The position numbers and the translations under genes are program-made. Positions 30,747 to 38,570 of a stretch of DNA of 40,211 bases are shown here, one piece after another. Every line of letters starts with the position of its first letter. Position 1 is the stretch's first letter. The stretch spans positions 1 to 40,211 of the forward strand of contig JAZNUE010000032.1 in the NCBI GenBank assembly GCA_045592125.1, written 5' to 3'. The notes under the pieces were generated by a model that ran no database searches, had not been told where the DNA came from, and saw only the letters and a program-made list of their open reading frames with translations. The stretch comes from HGM04593 sp045592125. GTDB lineage: Bacteria > Bacteroidota > Bacteroidia > Bacteroidales > Bacteroidaceae.

Positions 30747-30992
30747 ATGGGCATAATAAACAAGATAAGGATTGGGGAGGACACATACGACATTACCCCA
30801 CAGATTGGCACCGGACTGCAGTTCGGCACAGGGTTGAGCAACACAAGCATAGTATATGTGAACATTGGCGAGGCAAAGAGCGACCTGGCCTCGGCGCCCA
30901 AGACGGGGATAAGCATCACGCCTAGAGGGTTCTGGATTGAGAGCGCCAAGTTCACGGAATTCCTGAAGGCATTGGGATTCAGGACTGAATAG
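30747..30992 (+). CDS. Hypothetical protein, 81 aa
   Basis: From the ATG at 30747 (MGIINKIRIGEDTYDITPQI). Upstream in-frame codons run through the MITE-like element and are rejected. It is Gly/Ile/Ser-rich and likely beta-stranded, with FGTGLSNTSIVYVNIGEAKS in the middle and a C-terminal helix KFTEFLKALGF. This pattern reminds me of repeat units in surface or phage-fibre-type proteins, but that is only a resemblance. It ends 4 bp before the glycosyltransferase start, so the two are probably co-translated. Confidence 0.55.
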   Translation: MGIINKIRIGEDTYDITPQIGTGLQFGTGLSNTSIVYVNIGEAKSDLASAPKTGISITPRGFWIESAKFTEFLKALGFRTE

Positions 30993-30996
30993 CGCC

Positions 30997-31872
30997 ATGG
31001 TAAGTATTGTAATAACCGCATACAATTCTGCCGGATGGATTGGCGAGGCCGTGGAATCGGCCCGCAGGCAGACATTCGGCGATATTGAGATTATAGTAGT
31101 GGACGACTGCTCCGCCGACTCGACGCAGGAGATACTTGCCTCAATAGAAGAACCGCGCATGAAGGTGCTGCGCAACAGCGGCAACATGGGCGCAGGAGCG
31201 TCGCGGAGAAGAGGCATAGAGAGCGCAGAAGGAGAGTACATACTGCTGCTCGACAGCGACGACACCATTGAAGAGGGGTTCATTGAGGGACTGTACCGTA
31301 AGGCGGTTGAGAATGACGCCGACATTGTGAGCGGCGGGATAACTGTCGTTCATGAGAACGGGCTAAGGGAGACATCGTCCTACGGCGACTGCATTGCCGA
31401 AGGAGAGGAAAAGATTCTCAGGTTCTGGGGCGAGAAGATTGTGTTCATGAACAACAAGCTGATAAGGCGCTCGCTGCACAGGAAGGTCCCTTACTGCACG
31501 CGCCGCTTCATTGAGGACACGCCGGTAATTATCCCAATGCTCTACTATGCCAACAAGGTTGTCTACACAGGCTGCTGCGGGTATCATTACCGCATGAACA
31601 GCAAAAGCCTTACCCACACGGCCTCGCCATTCAAGAACGCCCTGTTCCGCGCGCTGTGCGCTGAGGACATCATATCTTTCTTCGAGAAGAACGGCAAGGA
31701 GTATCTCGGCCGCCTGCCGTTGGCCGAGGCGTATTCGCACTGCATTGGCGCAATAAGGGATTGCCGCCCCACCCCGGAAATGGTCGGGCCATATAAGGAC
31801 GAGTGGATTGAGCTTACCCTGAAGATGATAGAAAGGATTGGGATTGGGAACGGGAAAGAGACAGGCGCATAG
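30997..31872 (+). CDS. Family 2 glycosyltransferase
   Basis: 291 residues, GT-A fold. The opening MVSIVITAYNSAGWIGEAVE, VVDDCSADSTQEI, NMGAGASRRRGIESAEGEYI and LLDSDDTIEEGF (DxD metal motif) are typical of GT2 enzymes, which transfer sugar from a nucleotide-sugar donor to a cell-surface glycan acceptor. No membrane helix is evident, so it is a soluble or peripheral enzyme on the cytoplasmic side. It is not in a polysaccharide cluster; its only close partner is the 81-aa gene 4 bp upstream. Donor and acceptor unknown. It converges with nagB across a strong hairpin. Confidence 0.92.
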   Translation: MVSIVITAYNSAGWIGEAVESARRQTFGDIEIIVVDDCSADSTQEILASIEEPRMKVLRNSGNMGAGASRRRGIESAEGEYILLLDSDDTIEEGFIEGLYRKAVENDADIVSGGITVVHENGLRETSSYGDCIAEGEEKILRFWGEKIVFMNNKLIRRSLHRKVPYCTRRFIEDTPVIIPMLYYANKVVYTGCCGYHYRMNSKSLTHTASPFKNALFRALCAEDIISFFEKNGKEYLGRLPLAEAYSHCIGAIRDCRPTPEMVGPYKDEWIELTLKMIERIGIGNGKETGA

Positions 31873-31906
31873 CCTGCTGCTTTCTTGGCTGCCCCCGCCA
31901 CACAAG

Positions 31907-31946
31907 AGACGAGAAAAGGAACCGCACGCGGTTCCTTTTCTCGTCT
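31907..31946. terminator. Bidirectional hairpin terminator between GT2 gene and nagB
   Basis: Perfect 18-bp stem AGACGAGAAAAGGAACCG / CGGTTCCTTTTCTCGTCT with tetraloop CACG, between convergent genes. Part of the T-run lies within the stem on each strand; no long T-run follows. Confidence 0.75.
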
Positions 31947-31963
31947 ATATAGCACTGCAGGAA

Positions 31964-32767
31964 TTAATATGCAGGAGCAAGGTTGTTGCGCTCAATATCC
32001 TTGAAGTAGTTCACAGTGCCCACCTTGAGCTCGGCTGTAGCAGCGTCGTCGCATACGATGATACCGCTCTGGTGCATCTGCAGCACACTGATTGTCCACA
32101 TCTGTGTCACGCTGCCCTCAACTGCATGGTAGAGAGCCTGTGCCTTGTTGTGGCCGTTAACGAGGATAAGAACCTCCTTGGCATCCATAACTGTACCTAC
32201 GCCTACTGTAACCGCTGTCTTTGGCACCTTGTTGATATCGTTGTCAAAGAAACGTGAGTTAGCGATGATGGTATCAGTTGTGAGAGTCTTGATACGTGTG
32301 CGCGAAGCGAGTGAAGAGCCTGGCTCGTTGAATGCGATGTGGCCGTCGGGACCGATACCGCCAAGGAAGAGGTCGATACCGCCGTAAGACTTTATCTTGG
32401 CCTCGTAGCGTGCGCACTCGGCAACAAGGTCCTCGGCATTGCCGTTAAGGATGTTCACATTCTCCTTCTTTACGTCAACGTGGCTGAAGAAGTTGTTCCA
32501 CATGAAAGAATGGTAGCTCTCGGGGTGCTCCTCGGGAAGGCCTACATACTCGTCCATGTTGAAAGTAACAACATTCTGGAAACTTACGATACCCTTGTTG
32601 TAAAGGTTAATCAGTTCCTTGTAAGTACCGAGCGGAGTGCCGCCGGTAGGCAAGCCAAGGACAAAAGGTTTCTCGGCTGTCGGCTTGAAGTCGTTGATCT
32701 TCTTTGCAACATAAGACGCAGCCCAGCATGAGAGCTGCTGATAGTTAGGTTGAATAATTAAACGCAT
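31964..32767 (-). CDS. nagB: Glucosamine-6-phosphate deaminase
   Basis: 267 residues, the standard length. It converts glucosamine-6-phosphate to fructose-6-phosphate and ammonia, linking amino-sugar breakdown to glycolysis in the cytoplasm. Family signatures are present: GLPTGGTPLGTYK (phosphate-binding), FNMDEYVGL with the catalytic Asp, and GIGPDGHIAFNEPGSS with the His-Glu pair. It starts 12 bp after the upstream beta-propeller lipoprotein and is probably co-transcribed with it. That association would suit use of amino sugars from glycans, but nothing in the lipoprotein identifies its substrate. Confidence 0.97.
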   Translation of the reverse strand: MRLIIQPNYQQLSCWAASYVAKKINDFKPTAEKPFVLGLPTGGTPLGTYKELINLYNKGIVSFQNVVTFNMDEYVGLPEEHPESYHSFMWNNFFSHVDVKKENVNILNGNAEDLVAECARYEAKIKSYGGIDLFLGGIGPDGHIAFNEPGSSLASRTRIKTLTTDTIIANSRFFDNDINKVPKTAVTVGVGTVMDAKEVLILVNGHNKAQALYHAVEGSVTQMWTISVLQMHQSGIIVCDDAATAELKVGTVNYFKDIERNNLAPAY

Positions 32768-32779
32768 AATAGTTAATAT

Positions 32780-33796
32780 TTAAAAATTATAGTAACCAAT
32801 CTTCTTCAGTCTGTCGAACTGCGGTTCCATTTTCACGAACCGCGGAACCTTGGCTTTCCTGCCGCCAAGGAGCGTATCCTTGTGGAGTGCCATCACCAGC
32901 GTGCCGTCAAAGTCGGTAAACAGCGAGGCGCCGCCTACGTTCCCCCTCACAAGAGGCTGCGGTTCGGGCACCCAGGGGCCGTTAAGCCAATGCCCCAGCT
33001 CATTCCTTGTATATGCTGCGCACACCACGCTCTCTTCGCCTTCATATGCAGTAAAGAGCATTCCGGCCTCCCCCGTATCGGTAATAAACAGATGTGGAGC
33101 GTCAACCGGCCTTGCGCCTGGAGTTTCCAGCGTGCTGCCGCTGAACATCGTATACGGCTCGCCCATCCTGTCACCCAGGTCATCAGTAAGGCGCATAATC
33201 TTCAAGGCACCTCCAGGTTCGCTGCAATCACTGTATATAATGTACCCGGCATTAAGCTCGTCGGCAAAGAACGTGGGGCTGCATGGCACTTCGCCATCGG
33301 CAGGCGTCATCCCTCCAGGATTCACCGGCCTGTAAGGACCTATGAGCCTATCGGACACCAGCAGCTGGCACGAACGGGTTCCGTTCTCATCTTCAAAGGA
33401 CGCCATGTAGTAGCAGCGGCCGTTATGCCAGTGTATCTCAGGCGCTGTCAACTTGCTGCCGGCGCTGCGCCACGAGGGAGCATTGCCTGCAATCACGTCA
33501 TACGGGCCGTTCCACACCCTAAGGCCATCGCCTATCCACATGTAGCCGCCATCGCCTGTCATATAATACCTGTCCGACTTGCGGTCATATATCACGAACG
33601 GGTTCGCAAGCTCCATTGTATCAATAGCTACCTGGCGGACTTGCATGCCTTCAGGAGCAGCAGGTTCCCACTCCACTCCGCCAGCGTCACCTGTACCGGC
33701 GCGCTTCCCGCACGAGAGCAGCAGGACCGCTAGCAGCAGATATGGAAGAACACTCCTTTTCAACTCTGTAACATATTTATTCGTAAAGATAAGCAT
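32780..33796 (-). CDS. GH43-like five-bladed beta-propeller lipoprotein
   Basis: 338 residues with an N-terminal lipoprotein signal ending LLLSC. The body shows repeated blades with aromatic and acidic motifs (LANPFVIYDRKSDRYYMTG; TAPEIHWHNGRCYYMASFED; DAPHLFITDTGEAGMLFTA), the pattern of GH43/GH117-like five-bladed propellers that act on arabinosides, xylosides or galactosides. I cannot place the catalytic triad with certainty, so a non-catalytic propeller is possible. The ATG at 33796 adds about a dozen residues before the signal; a TTG further in (LKRSVLP) would give a more usual signal peptide. Located before nagB, likely one transcript. Confidence 0.75.
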   Translation of the reverse strand: MLIFTNKYVTELKRSVLPYLLLAVLLLSCGKRAGTGDAGGVEWEPAAPEGMQVRQVAIDTMELANPFVIYDRKSDRYYMTGDGGYMWIGDGLRVWNGPYDVIAGNAPSWRSAGSKLTAPEIHWHNGRCYYMASFEDENGTRSCQLLVSDRLIGPYRPVNPGGMTPADGEVPCSPTFFADELNAGYIIYSDCSEPGGALKIMRLTDDLGDRMGEPYTMFSGSTLETPGARPVDAPHLFITDTGEAGMLFTAYEGEESVVCAAYTRNELGHWLNGPWVPEPQPLVRGNVGGASLFTDFDGTLVMALHKDTLLGGRKAKVPRFVKMEPQFDRLKKIGYYNF

Positions 33797-33960
33797 TTTT
33801 AAATTAAGAAAGCAAGTAAAAAAGCAAAGAAAAGCATTTTATTTTCACAAAATGGTACAACGATTCAAAAAGCAGGCTAAAATTATAATTTTTTGACCCC
33901 AGTGCTGCTGCAACAGGGCGTGCTGGTTTGTTTAACAAGCAAACCAAAAATTGTATCGGT

Positions 33961-34572
33961 ATGAAAAAGGGAAAGATTTATCTTATTCTGTTTGCCCTGC
34001 TGTTTGCTGGCACGCACTCGCTGCCAGCCCAGGAGAAGAAGATGACCCGAAAGGAAAAAGAGGCAGCATGGCGCGCCGAGCGCCTTAAGAAGCGCGCAAT
34101 GGAGGAACGCGCCGAGGAGCGCAACGATTCCGTCCTCTTCACGCAGGCGCTCAATGCAGTGAGGAACGGTTCATGGGCGCTTGAAGCGTCGAACGTGACA
34201 TTTGACAACGGAGTCACGCGCTTTGTGACCGAAAGCACTAACTTTGTTTCGGTAAACAACGGGCAAGGCATTGTGCAGACAGCGTTTGACAACACCAACG
34301 TGAGCTCGCCTAACGGCCTTGGCGGAATCACCCTTGAAGGGAGAGTCAACGCGCAGGAAATGAGAATGGACAAGGAAGGGAACGTGTACCTTAGCTACGC
34401 CATCCAAGGAAGTGACATCTCGGCAACCGTGAACGTTGTCATCACCGCCAACAGCAACCAGGCAACAGCGACTGTGAGCCCCAACTTCAACAGCAGGCAG
34501 ATGACCATGAGCGGATACATATACCCCTATGGTTCGGCAGGCATAATAGAAGGCAACCCGGGGTACTACTGA
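33961..34572 (+). CDS. DUF4251 family secreted protein
   Basis: 203 residues from the ATG at 33961, giving signal peptide MKKGKIYLILFALLFAGTHS ahead of the mature part. A charged helix follows (EKKMTRKEKEAAWRAERLKK), then the DUF4251 beta-sheet domain (VRNGSWALEASNVTF ... FVSVNNGQGIVQTAFDN ... GRVNAQEMRMD ... TMSGYIYPYG). Function of the family is unknown; it is common and extracytoplasmic in Bacteroidales. The frame is stopped by TGA at 34570 directly followed by C, then continues open for 68 codons. It stands alone, with a hairpin after the extension. Confidence 0.88.
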   Translation: MKKGKIYLILFALLFAGTHSLPAQEKKMTRKEKEAAWRAERLKKRAMEERAEERNDSVLFTQALNAVRNGSWALEASNVTFDNGVTRFVTESTNFVSVNNGQGIVQTAFDNTNVSSPNGLGGITLEGRVNAQEMRMDKEGNVYLSYAIQGSDISATVNVVITANSNQATATVSPNFNSRQMTMSGYIYPYGSAGIIEGNPGYY

Positions 34573-34779
34573 CTGAACGGAAGTGTGTCGCCATCGTGGC
34601 GCCTGTACTACTCCACCGTATACCGCCCTGGATTCCCGCCACCGCCGATGTGGCGCCCGCGCCCGCCACGCCCGCCAATGCCCGGGCCTCCAGGGCTAGC
34701 GCCAGGAATGGGCGGCGGCCGCCCGCCAGGGTTCGGAGGCGGAGGAGGCAATACCCGCCCGCCAGGGTTCACAAGATAA
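34573..34779 (+). other. In-frame Pro/Gly-rich extension behind the DUF4251 UGA stop
   Basis: The DUF4251 frame, after one TGA, stays open for 68 codons and ends in TAA. It encodes a Pro-, Arg- and Gly-rich tail (GFPPPPMWRPRPPRPPMPG, then Gly-rich with RPPGF repeats). A GTG at 34585 could start a separate 64-aa peptide, but no signal is visible. Options are stop-codon readthrough, a recent nonsense change, or chance in a GC-rich stretch. UGA is used as a normal stop by other genes here, so general recoding is excluded. Confidence 0.45.
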
Positions 34780-34788
34780 GAGAAAGCA

Positions 34789-34816
34789 AGAGGTCACGTG
34801 CACGCACGTGACCTCT
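34789..34816. terminator. Bidirectional hairpin terminator between DUF4251 gene and yebC
   Basis: Perfect 12-bp stem AGAGGTCACGTG/CACGTGACCTCT with tetraloop CACG, followed on the + strand by TTATATTATT. It sits between convergent genes. Confidence 0.75.
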
Positions 34817-34862
34817 TTATATTATTAGTATCAAAACCTGTTCTTATTGCAAAAGGAGTGGA

Positions 34863-35588
34863 TTACTCTTCGGCAGGTTTCATGTTTGTGTATACGTTCT
34901 GCACGTCATCATCCTCCTCAAGACGCTCGACAATCTTGTCGATAGTTGCGCGCTGCTCCTCTGTCACGTCCTTCAGGTCGTTAGGAATACGTGTGAACTC
35001 GCTGCCTGTAATCTCAAGGCCCTTCTCCTCAAGGGTCTTCTGTATGGCACCGAAAGACTTGGGGTCGCCATAGATTGTAATCTCATTCTCCTCCTCATCG
35101 TACTCGTCCTCTACGCCATAGTCAATGAGGTCAAGGATAAGCTCGTCCATATCAAGGCCGTCGGTCTTTGTAAATGTGAACACGCTCTTGTGTGTGAACA
35201 TGAAGTCGAGGCTGCCCGATGTGCCTAGTGTACCGCCGAACTTGTTGAAGACAGCACGCACGTTTGCCACAGTACGTGTGGTATTGTCGGTTGCGGCGTC
35301 AACGAAAACTGCAATGCCGAAAGGACCGTATCCCTCGTATGTAACCTCCTTGTAATCCTTCTGGTCCTTGCCCATCGCGTTCTTGATAGCGCGCTCAATG
35401 TTGTCCTTTGGCATGTTCTCGCGCTTTGCATTGGCGATGATGGCCCTCAGGTGTGAGTTTGTATCAGGGTCGGGACCGCCTGCCTTGACAGCAATGGCAA
35501 TCTGTTTTCCAACACGGGTAAATGTACGTGCCATGTTACCCCATCTTTTCAGTTTCGCGGCTTTACGGTATTCAAAAGCTCTACCCAT
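34863..35588 (-). CDS. yebC: YebC/PmpR (TACO1) family protein
   Basis: 241 residues, full length. The start MGRAFEYRKAAKLKRWGNMA is the Bacteroidetes form of the conserved N-terminus. GGPDPDTNSHLRAIIANAKR and YEGYGPFGIAVFVDAATDN identify the family, and the acidic C-terminus is normal. Members have been described as transcription regulators and, more recently, as ribosome-associated factors that help translate proline-rich stretches; which applies here is not shown. It lies 163 bp after pheT on the same strand, with a MITE-like element filling most of that gap, and ends near the hairpin shared with the DUF4251 gene. Confidence 0.95.
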   Translation of the reverse strand: MGRAFEYRKAAKLKRWGNMARTFTRVGKQIAIAVKAGGPDPDTNSHLRAIIANAKRENMPKDNIERAIKNAMGKDQKDYKEVTYEGYGPFGIAVFVDAATDNTTRTVANVRAVFNKFGGTLGTSGSLDFMFTHKSVFTFTKTDGLDMDELILDLIDYGVEDEYDEEENEITIYGDPKSFGAIQKTLEEKGLEITGSEFTRIPNDLKDVTEEQRATIDKIVERLEEDDDVQNVYTNMKPAEE

Positions 35589-35627
35589 AGTAAAAATTTA
35601 TTAGTTTGTTATTATTTTATCATTTAA

Positions 35628-35750
35628 GAGGATGTTTAAATTTATGTCCTTGAAATTCTTATAGGTCATTTTTAGGATGTTTTTTCATTTTTCAAAGACA
35701 CAGCCAGCGGCAATGTAATATTTTCTCGAGAGAAATCTAAACAGTTTCCT
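35628..35750. mobile_element. MITE-like element copy 3 (123 bp)
   Basis: Left end AGGATGTTTAAATTTA and right end AAATCTAAACAGTTTCCT are inverted copies and match the ends of copies at 22448 and 30628. The centre differs. It ends 1-2 bp before the pheT stop codon, so it could affect the 3' end of pheT and the transcription of yebC. Confidence 0.6.
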
Positions 35751-35751
35751 A

Positions 35752-38217
35752 TTAACGCTGTACAGCACCCAGGCGCTTCTGGAAGTTTTCCATCAGGCGT
35801 GCCATAGTCTTGTCAATAACCTTGTCATTGAGAGTCTGGCTGTCATCCTGAAGGATGAAGCTTACAGCGTAGCTCTTCTTGCCCTCCTCAAGGTTCTTGC
35901 CTTCATAGACATCGAACAGAGTAACGGCCTTCAGTAGTTTCTTCTCGGTCTCGCGTGCAACCTGCTCTATCTGTGCAAATGTCACGTTCTTGTCAAGGAG
36001 AAGAGCAAGGTCGCGCTTCACTGCCGGATACTTGCTAATCTCGCCATAGCCAATCTTGGCATTCTTCACGGCCTTCATCAGTTCGGTCCAGTTTATATCG
36101 GCATACAGAACCTCGGCCTCGATATCGAAGTTCTTGGTTACCTTCCTGCGCAATATACCGAGCTGCGCAATCACCTTCTTGCTGCTCTGCGCCTGCACCT
36201 GGATTGCTGCAGAGAATATATCGTCACTGAATGTTGTCACAAGACGCATGCCAGGCCTGAATCCTAGGCGGTCGAATATATGCTCGACAACAGCCTTTAG
36301 ATCGTAAACCGACAAAGGACGCCCGGCCTCAATCCATGACGAGGCGACATTGTTGCCAGTCATCCACAGGGCAAGGTGATTGCTCTCGCTGTAGGGGCTG
36401 AGGATTTTCTCCTCAACACGCTTGTCAGCGTCAAAGCGGTAGCAGTTGCCGAACTCAAAGAAACGGAGGTCAGTGAACTTGCGGCTCACGTTGCGCTGTA
36501 TGCTCTCAAGGCCGCCGAACAGCATTGTCTGGCGCATTACGTTGAGGTCGTTGCTCAGCGGGTTCATCAGGCGCACGAGATTCTCGCTCCTGAAACTCTC
36601 AAGGCCATCGTAATAGGCGGCAGCAGTGAGCGAGTTGTTCAGGATTTCATTGAAGCCGCAGCCCACAAGCTGTTCCGCGACAAGGTTCTGCAGCTTGTGC
36701 GACTTGTCTTCGGCGCCCTTTGTTATTATTGACGAGTGCAATGTATTGTCAAAGTTCACATTGTTATAGCCATATATGCGCATGATATCCTCAACGACAT
36801 CGCAAGGACGCTGCACATCCACGCGATAAGGCGGGACAAGCAGTGTAAGCCCCTTTTCGCCCTCGGCGGCAATCTTCATCTCAAGAGAAGCGACAATGCT
36901 CTTCACCGTCTCAGGCGCAATCTCAACGCCAATAAGGCTGTTCACATAGCTGTATTCAAGTTCCACCTTAAAATCCTCTACAGGAGCAGGATAAATATCC
37001 TTTATTTCCATTGATACTGTACCGCCAGCAAGCTCCTTAATGAGCATTGCAGCCTGCTTCAGGGCATAGATTACGCAGTTAGGGTCGGTGCCGCGCTCGT
37101 AGCGGAAAGAGGCATCGGTCTGCAGGCCATGGCGGCGTGCAGTCTTGCGCACCCATGTGGGGTGGAAATATGCGCTCTCAAGGAACACGTTCTTTGTCTC
37201 CTCGGTTGTTCCCGACTCAAGGCCGCCGAACACGCCAGCAATGCACATGGGTTCCTCGGCATTGCATATCATGAGGTCGCGCTCCGAGAGCTTGCGCTCT
37301 ACGCCGTCAAGGGTAACGAAGGGAGTACCCTCGGGGAATGTGCGCACAACAACCTTGCCGCCCTTAATCTTGTCTGCGTCGAAGCAGTGCATAGGCTGGC
37401 CATAAGCGTGAAGAATAAAGTTTGTGATGTCGACAATATTGTTGATTGGGCGTATGCCAATAATCTGCAGCTTGTTCTTGAGCCACTCAGGACTCTCCTT
37501 CACCGTTACGCCCTTCACCGTTACGCCTGCATAGCGCATGCAGGCCTCGGTGTTCTGCACCTCAATATCAATCTCAAGCGAATTGTCATCAACCTTGAAG
37601 GCGTCGCATGACGGGCGCTGCAGCGTGCTGCCGCCCTTGTTCTGCATCGCATAGGCATAGAGGTCGCGGGCCACGCCATAGTGCGAGCAGGCGTCGGCAC
37701 GGTTAGGAGTGATGTCAACGCCAATAAGATAATCGCTCTTAATGTTATAGTACTCCTTTGCAGGTGTGCCAGGAACTGCGTCGGCAGGCAGCACGATAAT
37801 GCCGTCATGGCTGTTGCCTATGCCAATCTCGTCCTCGGCACATATCATGCCGAATGATTCCGCACCGCGTATCTTGCCTTTCTTTATAGTAAAGCACTCG
37901 TCACCGCTGTAGAGTTTAGTACCTATGGTTGCAACAACCACCTTCTGCCCAGCAGCCACATTCGGCGCACCGCACACAATCTGCACGGGGTTGCCGTCGC
38001 CAAGATTGACAGTCGTTATGTGCAAGTGGTCACTGTCGGGGTGGTCAACACAAGTGAGGACCTCGCCTATCACCAGGCCCTCAAGGCCTCCCTTTATTGT
38101 CTGCACCTCCTCTACCCCGTCAGTCTCAAGGCCAATGGATGTCAGGGCCGCAGAAACCTCTTCGGGTGTCATGTCGAAACCGACATACTCTTTAAGCCAA
38201 TTATAAGAAATGTTCAT
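35752..38217 (-). CDS. pheT: Phenylalanyl-tRNA synthetase beta subunit
   Basis: 821 residues, full length. It is the beta chain of the alpha2-beta2 enzyme that charges tRNA-Phe. In order: an N-terminal EMAP/OB tRNA-binding domain (about 40-150; VLTCVDHPDSDHLHITTV, IVCGAPNVAAGQKV); the B3/B4 editing region (about 210-400; MHCFDADKI, FVTLDGVERKL); B5; the catalytic-like core (FNEILNNSLTAAAYY, LMNPLSNDLNVMRQTML); and the C-terminal FDX-ACB anticodon-binding domain (about 730-821; YPAVKRDLALLLDKNVTF). pheS is not in the window, as is usual when the two genes are separated. A promoter -7 element and a leader hairpin are upstream. Confidence 0.97.
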   Translation of the reverse strand: MNISYNWLKEYVGFDMTPEEVSAALTSIGLETDGVEEVQTIKGGLEGLVIGEVLTCVDHPDSDHLHITTVNLGDGNPVQIVCGAPNVAAGQKVVVATIGTKLYSGDECFTIKKGKIRGAESFGMICAEDEIGIGNSHDGIIVLPADAVPGTPAKEYYNIKSDYLIGVDITPNRADACSHYGVARDLYAYAMQNKGGSTLQRPSCDAFKVDDNSLEIDIEVQNTEACMRYAGVTVKGVTVKESPEWLKNKLQIIGIRPINNIVDITNFILHAYGQPMHCFDADKIKGGKVVVRTFPEGTPFVTLDGVERKLSERDLMICNAEEPMCIAGVFGGLESGTTEETKNVFLESAYFHPTWVRKTARRHGLQTDASFRYERGTDPNCVIYALKQAAMLIKELAGGTVSMEIKDIYPAPVEDFKVELEYSYVNSLIGVEIAPETVKSIVASLEMKIAAEGEKGLTLLVPPYRVDVQRPCDVVEDIMRIYGYNNVNFDNTLHSSIITKGAEDKSHKLQNLVAEQLVGCGFNEILNNSLTAAAYYDGLESFRSENLVRLMNPLSNDLNVMRQTMLFGGLESIQRNVSRKFTDLRFFEFGNCYRFDADKRVEEKILSPYSESNHLALWMTGNNVASSWIEAGRPLSVYDLKAVVEHIFDRLGFRPGMRLVTTFSDDIFSAAIQVQAQSSKKVIAQLGILRRKVTKNFDIEAEVLYADINWTELMKAVKNAKIGYGEISKYPAVKRDLALLLDKNVTFAQIEQVARETEKKLLKAVTLFDVYEGKNLEEGKKSYAVSFILQDDSQTLNDKVIDKTMARLMENFQKRLGAVQR

Positions 38218-38248
38218 ATTATATTATTTAATTTCCATGTAAACAATC

Positions 38249-38287
38249 AGGCGCAAAACGCCTAATACATTCCAATTTGCAAAATTA
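38249..38287 (-). promoter_or_regulatory. pheT -7 element and leader hairpin
   Basis: TAATTTTG on the - strand at 38280-38287 fits the -7 consensus; no upstream TTTG at the normal distance. The expected leader of about 55 nt includes a 5-bp stem AGGCG-TTTTG-CGCCT (38249-38263). No T-box or Phe-rich leader peptide was recognised. Confidence 0.45.
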
Positions 38288-38570
38288 CACTTTTTTCTTT
38301 AAAAAAAGAAAGCAGAACCGAAATATATTCTTCGCGAAATGTATTCTTCGTGGCATGCAGAGGAAACCTGCAAAGATTACAGATAGCACCATAGCGAAGA
38401 CCTGTATTAAAAGAAGGTTCGTAACATAAAAACCATATTAGCCTGTCCAACAGTCCTTACAGGCAATTATAGAGAAATAGCGCACAGGAAAACAAAATTC
38501 TACCGTTCACTTGCACAACTTTCGCCCGTTTATTGCTATCTTCGCAGACAAATTAAAAAACACGGATATT
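38288..38570. other. Divergent pheT-trpS intergenic region
   Basis: About 280 bp without a credible gene. There is a T-run/A-run pair (TTTTTTCTTT and AAAAAAAG, about 38291-38308) that could fold, and the trpS promoter candidate at the far end. Nothing else stands out. Confidence 0.5.

Noticed and set aside
32882..33733. 283-codon + strand frame antisense to the beta-propeller lipoprotein
   Set aside because: Shadow frame; His/Cys/Arg-rich without structure, whereas the - strand protein has a lipobox and repeated blades.
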